Source of the DNA: Izhakiella australiensis
Lineage (GTDB): Bacteria > Pseudomonadota > Gammaproteobacteria > Enterobacterales > Enterobacteriaceae
Assembly (NCBI RefSeq): GCF_002006995.1
Contig: NZ_MRUL01000006.1
Location: 1 to 64,000 of the forward strand
Length of the DNA: 64,000 nucleotides
Direction: 5' to 3'
Part shown: in pieces, positions 42,117 to 50,709 of the stretch
Layout of the letters: the number at the start of each line of letters is the position of its first letter
Position numbering within the stretch: position 1 is the first letter of the stretch
Program-made: the position numbers and the translations under genes
The notes under the pieces: model-generated
Seen by the model: only the letters and a program-made list of their open reading frames with translations
The model's database searches: none
Told to the model about the DNA's origin: nothing

Positions 42117-43408
42117 TATTCTGTCTCCTTTTGCTCTGGGGGACGGGTCAGTAACCCGCTGTCGCGCTGCGCCTGGAGCACTGCGCCACGGGCAATGCCT
42201 GAAGCATATTTATCAGCCTGTTGAGGGGGTATCTGCCAGTTTGCCTTCTCGATCCACTGCCGATAGCGCGGGCGATCGAGGCTGTTATCCGCCTGTACTA
42301 AAAGCGCGATCAGCCGCACGCCGATGCGGTCGCGGTTTTTCCACGGCCAGGGCCGGGCGTCATCGCTAAACGGCGCCATATAATCGAGCGCTTTTAGCAG
42401 CGAACCGCCGGCGGGATTCTGATAGTGCCAGAGATCGCCCGTATTGCTGCGCGTTGCCAGCTGCGCCAGCCCGGTCAACGCCTGCAGGTTAAAGTAGCTG
42501 TAGTGGAACGACCGGGTGCGCGCCAGCTCTTGCGGTTGCCGGCCATCAGCAGCGATCTGGTGGTCGATTTTTTCCTGCGCCAGCGTCACCATCTTTGCCA
42601 CTAGCTGCGGCTGCCCAAGATACCAGGCAATGCCCGCAACCTGATTGGCGTACCAGCTGCCATGGTTGTTAGAGGCGTTCCGCTCCCCCTGCGCAAGCGG
42701 ACTTTGCACTAGCCAGCGGAGGTAATCGCTAAACCATTTATGCATCGCCGCTGCATCCTGCGCGTGCCAGCCCGGCGCGGCGCGTAGCAGTATCAGCGCA
42801 TCCACTATGCGGGTGGCCAGATAGCGTCCGTCCAGCACGCCAACATGGCGCCCTGATGCAATGCCCGGCACGCCCTGGGCGTAGTTAAGATGCGGATTCA
42901 TCCGGCTGTCCGGATCGATAAACCAGTGACGGAGCATCGCTTCAGCTTTTGCGGCGTAGCGCGCTTCGCCGGAGAAATACCATGCCAGCGTCAGCGCCTG
43001 AACGTCTGCGGTAAAAGCCGCGAATCGTACGCCATCGGACTGGGCGTTTTTGCTGGCGGGATTAACCTGGCCGTCTTTGCGTATCCACGGCAGTCCGTTG
43101 GCACTTTTATCATCCGGCCACCAGTAAGCACTGAGGCTGAGATAATCATGCTTTGTGCCGCTGGGGGGAACCATCTGCTTATCCATCACGCTGGGATTCG
43201 GCTTTTTCAGCGCCTTGTCGGCCTGACGTTTCAGCGCCAGCCATGCCTGGCGCGTGAGCGCACTGGCCTGATGGTGGATCAGCGCCTGGCGGTTTTGCTG
43301 TAAATCCTGTCGCGAAAAATAAGCAAGGTCAGGCTCTGCCGCCCGCACCGTAGCGGTCAGAAACATACCCGCCGCCAGTATCAGCATGCAGCGGAAATCG
43401 CTTTTCAT
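42116..43408 (-). CDS. Secreted alginate-lyase-family protein (PF05426; PL5 or PL38 type)
   Basis: 430 aa with a signal peptide (about 1-23, cleavage VRA-A), predicted periplasmic alpha/alpha-toroid lyase. KHDYLSLSAYWWPD (86-99) and DGLPWIRKDGQVNP-type sequence are typical of PF05426 proteins of the PL38 type; NNHGSWY (247-253) and ARTRSFHYSYF (296-306) correspond to the PL5 NNHSYW and catalytic Arg/His/Tyr regions. Known members cut alginate or glucuronan by beta-elimination, so the substrate is a 1,4-linked uronate polymer, exact identity open. GGAGATA precedes ATG. First gene of a two-gene operon with the PL17-like lyase; divergent from the symporter. Confidence 0.78.
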   Translation of the reverse strand: MKSDFRCMLILAAGMFLTATVRAAEPDLAYFSRQDLQQNRQALIHHQASALTRQAWLALKRQADKALKKPNPSVMDKQMVPPSGTKHDYLSLSAYWWPDDKSANGLPWIRKDGQVNPASKNAQSDGVRFAAFTADVQALTLAWYFSGEARYAAKAEAMLRHWFIDPDSRMNPHLNYAQGVPGIASGRHVGVLDGRYLATRIVDALILLRAAPGWHAQDAAAMHKWFSDYLRWLVQSPLAQGERNASNNHGSWYANQVAGIAWYLGQPQLVAKMVTLAQEKIDHQIAADGRQPQELARTRSFHYSYFNLQALTGLAQLATRSNTGDLWHYQNPAGGSLLKALDYMAPFSDDARPWPWKNRDRIGVRLIALLVQADNSLDRPRYRQWIEKANWQIPPQQADKYASGIARGAVLQAQRDSGLLTRPPEQKETE

Positions 43409-43436
43409 AAATATCTCCGGTTATCCCTTCCCCTAT

Positions 43437-43447
43437 TAGTAATACAA
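43437..43447. promoter_or_regulatory. Candidate GntR operator O4 near the lyase operon start
   Basis: TAGTAATACAA (complement TTGTATTACTA) matches TNGTNNNACNA and differs from O1 at a single base on the minus strand. It lies 29 bp before the secreted lyase ATG, within its probable leader or promoter. Confidence 0.5.
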
Positions 43448-43524
43448 ATAGAAGAAAAAGTTAAACAGTCCGATCGCAAACAGGTGCAGAATTGCCAGTC
43501 AGGACACACATTACGACTATGCCT

Positions 43525-43540
43525 GTTGAAGCCGATCACA
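43525..43540. promoter_or_regulatory. CRP-like site in the divergent lyase/symporter intergenic region
   Basis: GTTGA-N6-TCACA matches the CRP consensus TGTGA-N6-TCACA in 8 of 10 positions, with one perfect half-site. It lies in the middle of the 245-bp divergent region, so it could serve both directions. Sequence resemblance only. Confidence 0.35.
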
Positions 43541-43567
43541 AATCAGAGCGGTGCATTTTGTTTTACG

Positions 43568-43586
43568 CTTGTAATACTTTTACAAG
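43568..43586. repeat. Inverted repeat with spaced TTGT/ACAA half-sites (O5)
   Basis: CTTGTAATACTTTTACAAG: perfect 7-bp arms around TACTT. It contains two overlapping one-mismatch matches to TNGTNNNACNA, one per strand, but its half-sites are further apart than in the other operators. Confidence 0.4.
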
Positions 43587-43604
43587 TAGAACATGCAAGG
43601 CCAC

Positions 43605-43615
43605 TTGTCATACAA
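43605..43615. promoter_or_regulatory. Candidate GntR operator O6 upstream of the symporter
   Basis: TTGTCATACAA is a perfect inverted repeat matching TNGTNNNACNA, 38 bp before the symporter ATG, a usual place for a repressor to block transcription. Confidence 0.5.
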
Positions 43616-43653
43616 AAACAAAATTTACCCGTTTCTGACAAAGAGTGAAGGTT

Positions 43654-45429
43654 ATGGATCTTAATACCATCGTCATGATCGGTTACTTCATCTTAATGAT
43701 CGCCATCAGCTATGCGTTTAAAAAGATGGGTACCGGATCGTCAAGTCATTACTTCCGCGGCGGCGGCCGCATGCTGTGGTGGATGGTCGGCGCGACGGCA
43801 TTTATGGTGCAGTTTAGCGCCTGGACGTTCACCGGCGCCGCCGGTCAGGCCTATCGCTACGGTTTTAACGTGATTACCGTGTTCCTCGGCAATGTGGTGG
43901 GCTACATCGCTGCCTGGTGGTGGTTCTCAACCCGTTTCCGGCAAATGCGCGTCGATACGCCAACCGAAGCCATCAGTCAGCGCTTTGGTCGTACTAACGA
44001 ACAATTTTTTACCTGGATGCTGATCCCGCTCAGTATCCTCAGCGCCGGCGTCTGGCTCAACAGCCTGGCGGTATTTGCCAGCGCGGTATTTCATTATGAC
44101 GTCATCATGACGCTATGGGTGACCGGACTGGTGGTGCTGGTTGTTTCCCTGCTCAGCGGCGCATGGGGCGTGGTAGCCAGCGACTTTGTCCAGACGCTGG
44201 TCGTGGCGCTTATTTCGGTAGTCTGCGCGGCGGTAGCGCTATATAAAGTCGGCGGGCCGGTGCGGCTGGTGAGCGAATTTCCTTCCGGATTTCTGACCGG
44301 ACCGGGCGTTGGCCCTCACTATCTCTCCCTGCTGTTTGTCTGCTTTATCTTCTTTTTTATTAAGCAGATCCAGAGCATCAATAACATGCAGGACTGCTAC
44401 CGCTTTCTGACTGCCAAAGACAGCGTGAATGCCAAAAAAGCAGCGCTGTTTGCCCTGCTGCTGATGCTGTTCGGCACGCTGATATGGTTTATTCCGCCAT
44501 GGGCCGTGGCCATTCTTTATCCGGATGCCGTCAGCGCCCATCCAGAGTTGGGCAAAAATGCCAGCGATGCGGTCTATCTGATTTTTGCCGAACGCGCCAT
44601 GCCGCCAGGAACGGTTGGCCTGCTGATGGCCGGGCTGTTTTCCGCCACCATGTCCTCAATGGATGCCGCACTTAACCGCAATTCCGGCATTTTTGTCCGC
44701 AGTTTCTGGACGCCGGTTATCAACAATAACCAGCCGCGCAGTGAGCACTATCAGCTGCGGGTCGGCCAGGGCGTCTGCATTGTTAACGGCGTGCTGGTAA
44801 TTCTGGTGGCGCAGTACATGCACAGTATGAAGTCCGTCAGCCTGTTCGACCTGATGATCCAGGTCGGAACGCTGCTGCAGGCGCCGATTATCGTGCCGCT
44901 GTTTTTTGGCGTCTTTATCCGCAAAGTTCCCGATTGGGCCGCCTGGGCGACGGTGGTATTTGGCCTGTGCGTCTCGTGGGGCATTACCCACTGGTATACC
45001 ACCCGCGACGTCGCCGCGCTGCTTAACCTCACCCTGACCGCACGCGAGCTGCACGACCTCTCTGCCATGTGGAATATTTTCGCGCATCTGGTGTTTACCG
45101 GTGGCTTTTTCCTCGCTACGCGCCTGTTCTGGCGTGAACCCACGGCGACGCGCCGTCAGACGCTGGAGCACTTTTATCACCACATGGAAGAGCCGGTTTA
45201 TGCCGAAGAAGATCAGGATGTGTTCGATCGGCTACAGCGCGATAAAATAGGCAAAATTTCGATGGCGATGGGCGTCGGGCTGCTGCTGCTATTGCTGGTG
45301 CCTAACCCGCTGTGGGGCAGAATGCTGTTTTTGTTCTGCGCCCTGTCTATTTTACTGTTTGGCTGGATACTGCACCGCAGCGCCGGTAAAGCTGATGCCA
45401 AAGCCGCGTCGCTGATGCAGCAGCGTTAA
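43654..45429 (+). CDS. Sodium:solute symporter (SSS family), probable uronate or oligo-uronate importer
   Basis: Inner membrane transporter of the SLC5/SSS family, 591 aa from ATG 43654 (an in-frame GTG lies three codons upstream). About 13 to 14 hydrophobic helices; FRGGGRMLWWMVG (after helix 1), the IKQIQSINNMQDCYRFL stretch and the MAGLFSATMSSMDAALNRNS motif (about 327-346) are typical of the family. A charged segment (about 490-540, EEPVYAEEDQDVFDRL) separates the last two helices and makes it longer than most SSS proteins. SSS transporters carry oligo-uronates in alginate-degrading vibrios (from memory); the same role is inferred from context. Converges on cdaR with a 10-bp gap. Confidence 0.8.
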   Translation: MDLNTIVMIGYFILMIAISYAFKKMGTGSSSHYFRGGGRMLWWMVGATAFMVQFSAWTFTGAAGQAYRYGFNVITVFLGNVVGYIAAWWWFSTRFRQMRVDTPTEAISQRFGRTNEQFFTWMLIPLSILSAGVWLNSLAVFASAVFHYDVIMTLWVTGLVVLVVSLLSGAWGVVASDFVQTLVVALISVVCAAVALYKVGGPVRLVSEFPSGFLTGPGVGPHYLSLLFVCFIFFFIKQIQSINNMQDCYRFLTAKDSVNAKKAALFALLLMLFGTLIWFIPPWAVAILYPDAVSAHPELGKNASDAVYLIFAERAMPPGTVGLLMAGLFSATMSSMDAALNRNSGIFVRSFWTPVINNNQPRSEHYQLRVGQGVCIVNGVLVILVAQYMHSMKSVSLFDLMIQVGTLLQAPIIVPLFFGVFIRKVPDWAAWATVVFGLCVSWGITHWYTTRDVAALLNLTLTARELHDLSAMWNIFAHLVFTGGFFLATRLFWREPTATRRQTLEHFYHHMEEPVYAEEDQDVFDRLQRDKIGKISMAMGVGLLLLLLVPNPLWGRMLFLFCALSILLFGWILHRSAGKADAKAASLMQQR

Positions 45430-45432
45430 CAT

Positions 45433-45449
45433 GCAGCCCTCAGGGCTGC
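45433..45449. other. Hairpin at the symporter/cdaR junction
   Basis: GCAGCCC / GGGCTGC around TCA, covering the cdaR stop codon. No T-run on either strand, so it is a poor intrinsic terminator. It is the only structure between two convergent genes 10 bp apart. Confidence 0.4.
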
Positions 45450-46594
45450 TCATCAAGCTGCAGCGCAACGTACAGCAGCAGACGGTCATCAAACTGGCTG
45501 AGATTAAGGCCGGTAAGCTCAGAAATGCGGTTAAGGCGATATTCAAGAGTATTGCGGTGTATATACAGCGCCTTAGCCGTCGCGGATGCGTGTACGTTGT
45601 TGCTGAACCATGTTTGCAGCGTGCGTCGCAGCAGGCCGTTATTATCCATTGATTTCAACTTCGCCAGCGGGCTGGCAAGCTCATTTGCCTGCCAGCCGCC
45701 ACGCAGGCTGTCCAGCAGTACCGGCAGCATCAGATCCTGATAGAAATAACTTCTCTGCTCCGGCATGCGCTGCTTGCCTACCAGCATGGTTGTCTGCGCG
45801 GTGCGGTAGGATCGGGCGATGCTTCCCGCTCCGGTAAAATAATTGCCCAGCGCGATGCGCATACGCAGGTTGCCGCGCTCTTTCATGCGCGCCATCAACA
45901 TCCCGACTCGCCGACGGTGATCGCCGGCGTCATAACGACCGTGTGCGTTTAATGCCGGTTTCAGCACCACCACCTCGGTCAGCGATACAATGGCGATCAG
46001 GTTATCGCGTTCAGGGGTGGTCAGCAGGGTTTGCAGCTGTTGCAATTCCGCCATTGCGCTGTCAACGCCCAGCTGCCCGCTATCCACCTCCACCACTGCC
46101 GCCACGCGCGGCTGGTTTAAATCAATGCCAAGACGCTGGGCCCATTCGGTCAGGGTTGGCGGCAAGGTTTCGCTGCGAATCAGATTAAGCACCAGCTCTT
46201 CTCGCAGACGGCTGTCCTGGGCCAGCATATGCAGCAGCCGGGCCTGTTCCAGCATCATCTCGGCGGTCATGCATACCAGCTCACCGTAGTGGCGCAATCT
46301 CACCGGATCGCCGGTCAGACCGATAACGCCGACAATCTCACCATCAATACGCATAGGCAGATTAATTCCTGGCCGCACGCCGTGCAGATGGCGCGCCACG
46401 CCGTCGTCAATATCCACGATGCGCCCCTGTGAAAGCGCCAATAGCGCGCCTTCGTGCAGTTCGCCAATACGTTCGCGATTGCCGCTGCCGATAATCCGCC
46501 CGCGCGCATCCATCACGTTAACGTTGCTATCAATGATTTGCATGGTGCGGGCAACAATATCCTGTGCCAGTCGGGCGTCCAGGTGATCGGTCAT
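45440..46594 (-). CDS. cdaR: Sugar diacid regulator CdaR
   Basis: Transcriptional activator of glucarate, galactarate and glycerate catabolism genes. Length is 384 aa (385 in E. coli). N-terminal diacid-sensing domain (about 5-135, VNVMDARGRIIGSG), GGDEF-like middle region and a C-terminal PucR-type helix-turn-helix (about 320-384, ALYIHRNTLEYRLNRISELT). Its target operons lie outside the window. It marks the right border of the island; the position before degP is ancestral. Confidence 0.95.
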   Translation of the reverse strand: MTDHLDARLAQDIVARTMQIIDSNVNVMDARGRIIGSGNRERIGELHEGALLALSQGRIVDIDDGVARHLHGVRPGINLPMRIDGEIVGVIGLTGDPVRLRHYGELVCMTAEMMLEQARLLHMLAQDSRLREELVLNLIRSETLPPTLTEWAQRLGIDLNQPRVAAVVEVDSGQLGVDSAMAELQQLQTLLTTPERDNLIAIVSLTEVVVLKPALNAHGRYDAGDHRRRVGMLMARMKERGNLRMRIALGNYFTGAGSIARSYRTAQTTMLVGKQRMPEQRSYFYQDLMLPVLLDSLRGGWQANELASPLAKLKSMDNNGLLRRTLQTWFSNNVHASATAKALYIHRNTLEYRLNRISELTGLNLSQFDDRLLLYVALQLDEQP

Positions 46595-46744
46595 GGGGAG
46601 TTCCTGCCAGAGTTAATGGACGCAGCATAGCCGGGATCGGCGTACTGCGTCTGTTAATAAGGTCTGGTTATCGATCTGATATTGTGCATTTGCATAAAGC
46701 GCCTGGCAACACGTTCGCCAGGGGGAAATGACATCAGGCAGGCA

Positions 46745-46780
46745 GGAAAAGGAGAAACGGCCGGTTAAAAAACCGGCCGT
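46745..46780 (-). terminator. Terminator of degP
   Basis: Minus-strand ACGGCCGGTT, TTTT loop, AACCGGCCGT stem (46780-46757), then TTTCTCCTTTTCC, just after the degP stop. Confidence 0.88.
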
Positions 46781-46787
46781 CTCAGGG

Positions 46788-48212
46788 TTACTGCATCAAC
46801 AGATAAATGGAGGTATCACCACGCTTAATATTCAGCGCCAGAACCGATGGCTTGCTGTCAAAAACTTTGCGCAGCTCACCCAGGTTATGCACCGGCTGTT
46901 GGTTAACACCCAGGATGATATCGCCCTTTTGCAGGCCGATGCTGGCAGCCGCAGAGTTGGGTTTAACGCTGTCGACCCGCACGCCCTGCACGCCTTTCTC
47001 ATCGTAATTACCCAGCTCAGCGCCCTCAATGCCTTTGAAAATGTTGACCGAGGCGATCTTCGCCTGGGTGCTCTGCTGCAGGGTTACGTTCACCGTCATC
47101 GGTTGTCCACTACGCAGCAGCCCCAGAGCGAGTTTGGTGCCAACGGGCAGCGTGCCTATTTCGGCGCGCAGCGAGGCAAAGCTGGAGATTTTTTTACCGT
47201 TAATTGAAACGATCACATCACCGGCTTTGATTCCCGCTTTCGCCGCCGAGGTATCAGGCAGAACCTGGCTGACAAAGGCGCCGCGCTGCGCGTCGACCTT
47301 CATCGCCTTCGCCAGATCGGAGGTCAGCTCGGTTCCCATAATGCCGAGCTCACCGCGTTTCACCTCACCATACTTCAGCATTTGCTCGGTCAGGTTTTTC
47401 ACCATATTGCTGGGGATGGCAAAGCCGATACCGATATTACCGCCGTCCGGCGCCAGAATAGCGGTATTAATACCGATCAGTTCGCCGTTCAGGTTAACCA
47501 GCGCGCCGCCGGAGTTACCCCGGTTGATCGCCGCATCGGTCTGAATAAAGTTCTCATAATTTTCCACGTTCAAGCCGCTGCGGCCGAGGGCGGAAACGAT
47601 GCCGGAGGTCACGGTTTCGCCCAACCCATAGGGGTTGCCGATGGCGACAGCATAGTCCCCGACCTGGAGATTATCTGAATCGGCAATTTTAATTGCGGTC
47701 AGATTTTTAAAGTCCTTCAGCTGCAGCAGAGCAATGTCGGTTTGCGGATCTTTGCCGATAACCTTGGCGACATAGCGGTGGCCGTCACTGGTCTGAACGT
47801 GAATTTTAGTGGCATTAGCGATCACGTGATTATTGGTCACCACGTAGCCTTTTTCGGCGTTAATGATAACGCCGGACCCCAGCGCGCGGAATTTCTCCTG
47901 CTGCGTGCCGCCGCCGTCATTGCCTCCCTGACACATCGGCGATCCCTGGAAAGGCGAACCATCGGTACAGAAAGGGGAATTGCCGCCAAAAAATTGTTCA
48001 AACTGCTGCGGCAGGCGCGGCGTTTTTACCGTAGTGCTCCCCTCAACGCTGATGCTCACTACCGATGGCATAATTTTTTTTAGCATCGGCGCCAGGCTCG
48101 GCAGCTGCTGGCTGGAAGAAGAAGCCGTTTCGGCTGCGGTTGCGCTTAGTGGACTCATCGCCATAAACAGGCTCATCGCCAGAGCACTGCAAACTAACGC
48201 TGTCTTTTTCAT
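46788..48212 (-). CDS. degP: Periplasmic serine endoprotease and chaperone DegP (HtrA)
   Basis: Degrades or refolds misfolded envelope proteins. Length is 474 aa, as in E. coli. Signal peptide about 1-26, trypsin-like domain with triad His (TNNHVIA, about 132), Asp (TDIALLQL, about 162) and Ser (NRGNSGGALVN, about 237), then two PDZ domains (about 280-370 and 385-470). The LA-loop keeps two Cys (CTDGSPFQGSPMC). In E. coli it is under sigma-E and Cpx; a clear sigma-E promoter was not recognised upstream here. Confidence 0.97.
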   Translation of the reverse strand: MKKTALVCSALAMSLFMAMSPLSATAAETASSSSQQLPSLAPMLKKIMPSVVSISVEGSTTVKTPRLPQQFEQFFGGNSPFCTDGSPFQGSPMCQGGNDGGGTQQEKFRALGSGVIINAEKGYVVTNNHVIANATKIHVQTSDGHRYVAKVIGKDPQTDIALLQLKDFKNLTAIKIADSDNLQVGDYAVAIGNPYGLGETVTSGIVSALGRSGLNVENYENFIQTDAAINRGNSGGALVNLNGELIGINTAILAPDGGNIGIGFAIPSNMVKNLTEQMLKYGEVKRGELGIMGTELTSDLAKAMKVDAQRGAFVSQVLPDTSAAKAGIKAGDVIVSINGKKISSFASLRAEIGTLPVGTKLALGLLRSGQPMTVNVTLQQSTQAKIASVNIFKGIEGAELGNYDEKGVQGVRVDSVKPNSAAASIGLQKGDIILGVNQQPVHNLGELRKVFDSKPSVLALNIKRGDTSIYLLMQ

Positions 48213-48360
48213 TCGTCTTTATCTCTTACTGTGTCTAATCGCAAGACCATTTTGCTGGCCGTAAGGTGAGAGATAACTTTTATCCTTTAGTTTATGTTTA
48301 AGTATTTGGTAAAAGTAAAAATTTATATTTTAAATTTACAAATCAGCTTCTCAGCCTGTG

Positions 48361-49866
48361 TTATTCCACCGCCATCAGCCGGCGATATTCATCCCAGGCG
48401 TAGAGGTCGGTCATGCCGCTGATATAATCCTGAATAAGGCGCGCGCGGTAATAATATTCCCACAGCGGGAAATCGTCGGCCAGCGGGCTGAGTTTCGCCA
48501 CTGCTTCGCTATAGGCCAGGCGAAAGCGCGTCGACAGCTTATGGTACAGGCGGGTTTCAATCGGGTAACTTTTTAACGCATCGTTTTCAACCAGCTCGGT
48601 AAATTCAACATGCGTTAACGTCAGCAGCGGGCTGTAAATATCCAATAGCCCCCTAATTACCCGGTAGCCTTGTAATTCCAGCTGTTCAACATCCGGATGA
48701 TTAAATACGTGGCGAATGGCAACTTTTTTAAATATATCCAGCAGCCGGCTATGGGGACTTTCATCCTCCAGCAAGGCCTGGTTGAAATTGCCGTGATAGA
48801 TTGCCTCGAGGTTAGCAATGAAACAATCTGCGGCCTGAGGGACCAGGCAGGCAACGGTATTGACCCGCAAATACATAAAGAATTGATCTTCGCTGCTGCG
48901 GCTCAGGCGGTTAGCTTTAGATTTAGCCTGCGCATTATTAACCACCAGATCGAACAGGTCGCCCTTTTTATGCTGCGGCCAGAGATGATAAAGATATTGA
49001 TAGAGTTGCTCGACGGTGAAAATATTTTTTTCTACCGCATCTTCAAGATCGGCAACGCAATATGAAATATCATCCGCCGCCTCCATAATATAAGTTAGCG
49101 GGAAACGACTATATTTTTCCAGCTGAAGCGCGCTGCGCATGCGAGAAATGTATTCTTCTTCAGCCAGATAATAACCCGGTTTTTTCATCAGGTAGCTGTG
49201 GCCTGCGGGCAGATCGCCACGATGCCAGGCCGGGCGGGTATATTTAAAAATGCAGCCGACCTGCGCCCAGGTGAGATTCATTTTCATCAGGGTATGCACC
49301 AGGCGAATAGCCTGCGCGTTGCCTTCAAAAAAACTTAAATCCTGACGAATCTTTGCACGTAGATCGTTCAGGCCGTCTTCCCGATAACGCAGGATGGCGA
49401 CTTTGCAGGGATCGTCAGGTACCAGACCTTGCGGCCAGCTGTGAGCAAGATGCTGACGGAACCAGTCGTTGATGGCCGACTCGCCGAAATGACCGAACGG
49501 CGGGTTGCCGATATCGTGCATCAGACAGGCCATCTCAACCACGCTTTCAAAAGGACCGGTCAGCGCTTCCAGCCCGTACTTCTCCAGGCCCTGCTGCTCT
49601 TTCAGGCGGGTCAGTATCTCTTTGGCGATATAGCGCCCTACCTGCTGCACTTCCAGCGAATGGGTCAGGCGGGAGCGCACTGCGGCGTTACGTTCCAGCG
49701 GAAAAACCTGGGTCTTCTGCTGCAAGCGTCGTATTGCTGCAGAGTTGATTATTCGTCCGCGATCGCTTTCGAAAATACGCAGAATTTCATGCTCATCTTT
49801 ATGACCCTGCACCGCCCGGTAGCGGCGCAGATAGCTGATTTTTTTCCTGAAATCGATCCCGCCCAT
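48361..49866 (-). CDS. dgt: Deoxyguanosinetriphosphate triphosphohydrolase
   Basis: HD-domain enzyme hydrolysing dGTP to deoxyguanosine and tripolyphosphate. The start ATG 49866 (501 aa; E. coli 505) has AAGGAG 8 bases upstream and gives the conserved start GIDFRKKI; a reading 18 codons longer lacks support. HD residues in [10 protein letters not shown] and [13 protein letters not shown] (about 110-122), and the C-terminal [20 protein letters not shown] is conserved. Divergent from mtn. Confidence 0.96.
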   Translation of the reverse strand: MGGIDFRKKISYLRRYRAVQGHKDEHEILRIFESDRGRIINSAAIRRLQQKTQVFPLERNAAVRSRLTHSLEVQQVGRYIAKEILTRLKEQQGLEKYGLEALTGPFESVVEMACLMHDIGNPPFGHFGESAINDWFRQHLAHSWPQGLVPDDPCKVAILRYREDGLNDLRAKIRQDLSFFEGNAQAIRLVHTLMKMNLTWAQVGCIFKYTRPAWHRGDLPAGHSYLMKKPGYYLAEEEYISRMRSALQLEKYSRFPLTYIMEAADDISYCVADLEDAVEKNIFTVEQLYQYLYHLWPQHKKGDLFDLVVNNAQAKSKANRLSRSSEDQFFMYLRVNTVACLVPQAADCFIANLEAIYHGNFNQALLEDESPHSRLLDIFKKVAIRHVFNHPDVEQLELQGYRVIRGLLDIYSPLLTLTHVEFTELVENDALKSYPIETRLYHKLSTRFRLAYSEAVAKLSPLADDFPLWEYYYRARLIQDYISGMTDLYAWDEYRRLMAVE

Positions 49867-50010
49867 CTTCGGCTCCTTTATCCTGCGCGTAACTGACTCA
49901 ACGTGCTGCCTGAATAGCATGCTGCCATTTCAGGCTGTGTCCTGTCACCCGCTACTGGTAAACTATGCGGCGAATCCCTAAGCAATTTATAACACTAAGC
50001 GAGTAACTCT

Positions 50011-50709
50011 ATGAAAGCAGGCATTATTGGCGCAATGGAACAGGAAGTCACCCTGCTGCGCGAGAAAATTGAAAACCGTCAGACGGTTACGCTGGCCGGC
50101 TGTGAAATTTACACCGGCGTACTGAACGGCGTTGAAGTTGCGCTGCTGAAGTCGGGTATCGGCAAAGTCTCCGCCGCACTTGGCACCACGCTGCTGCTGG
50201 AGCTTTGTAAACCGGACCTGATTATCAACACCGGCTCCGCTGGCGGCCTCGCGCCTTCACTAAACGTCGGCGATATCGTGGTATCTGATGAAGTACGCTA
50301 CCACGATGCCGATGTCACCGCCTTTGGTTATCAACCGGGTCAGATGGCGGGCTGTCCGCCGGCGTTTAAAGCCGATGAGAAATTGATCGCCGCCGCCGAG
50401 CAGTGCATCGCCCGGCTGTCGCTGCATGCCGTTCGCGGGCTGGTGGTGAGCGGCGATGCGTTCATTAACGGTGCCGAGCCGCTGGCGCGCATCCGCTCGA
50501 CCTTCCCACAGGCGATTGCCGTTGAAATGGAGTCGAGCGCCATTGGTCACGTCTGCCATCAGTTTGGCGTGCCTTTCGTGGTGATCCGCGCCATTTCCGA
50601 CGTTGCCGATCGCGAGTCTCATCTGAGCTTTGACGAATTTCTGGTAACCGCCGCCAAACAATCTTCCCTGATGGTGGAAACCCTGTTAGCCCATCTCAGC
50701 CGTGGCTAA
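50011..50709 (+). CDS. mtn: 5'-methylthioadenosine/S-adenosylhomocysteine nucleosidase
   Basis: Cleaves adenine from MTA and SAH (Pfs), recycling SAM by-products and forming the AI-2 precursor. Length is 232 aa, as in E. coli. Catalytic Glu12 region (GAMEQEV), Glu174 in [11 protein letters not shown] and Asp197 in [10 protein letters not shown] are all present. Its end overlaps btuF by 8 bp. Confidence 0.98.
   Translation: MKAGIIGAMEQEVTLLREKIENRQTVTLAGCEIYTGVLNGVEVALLKSGIGKVSAALGTTLLLELCKPDLIINTGSAGGLAPSLNVGDIVVSDEVRYHDADVTAFGYQPGQMAGCPPAFKADEKLIAAAEQCIARLSLHAVRGLVVSGDAFINGAEPLARIRSTFPQAIAVEMESSAIGHVCHQFGVPFVVIRAISDVADRESHLSFDEFLVTAAKQSSLMVETLLAHLSRG

Noticed and set aside
45440-46594. CdaR as the regulator of the uronate island
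   Set aside because: cdaR occupies the same place before degP in E. coli, so its closeness is ancestral. The island has its own GntR regulator and matching operators.
48213-48360. Sigma-E or CpxR site before degP
   Set aside because: No GAACTT-type -35 and no GTAAA-N5-GTAAA spacing; GTAAAAGTAAA is present but the half-sites are too close.
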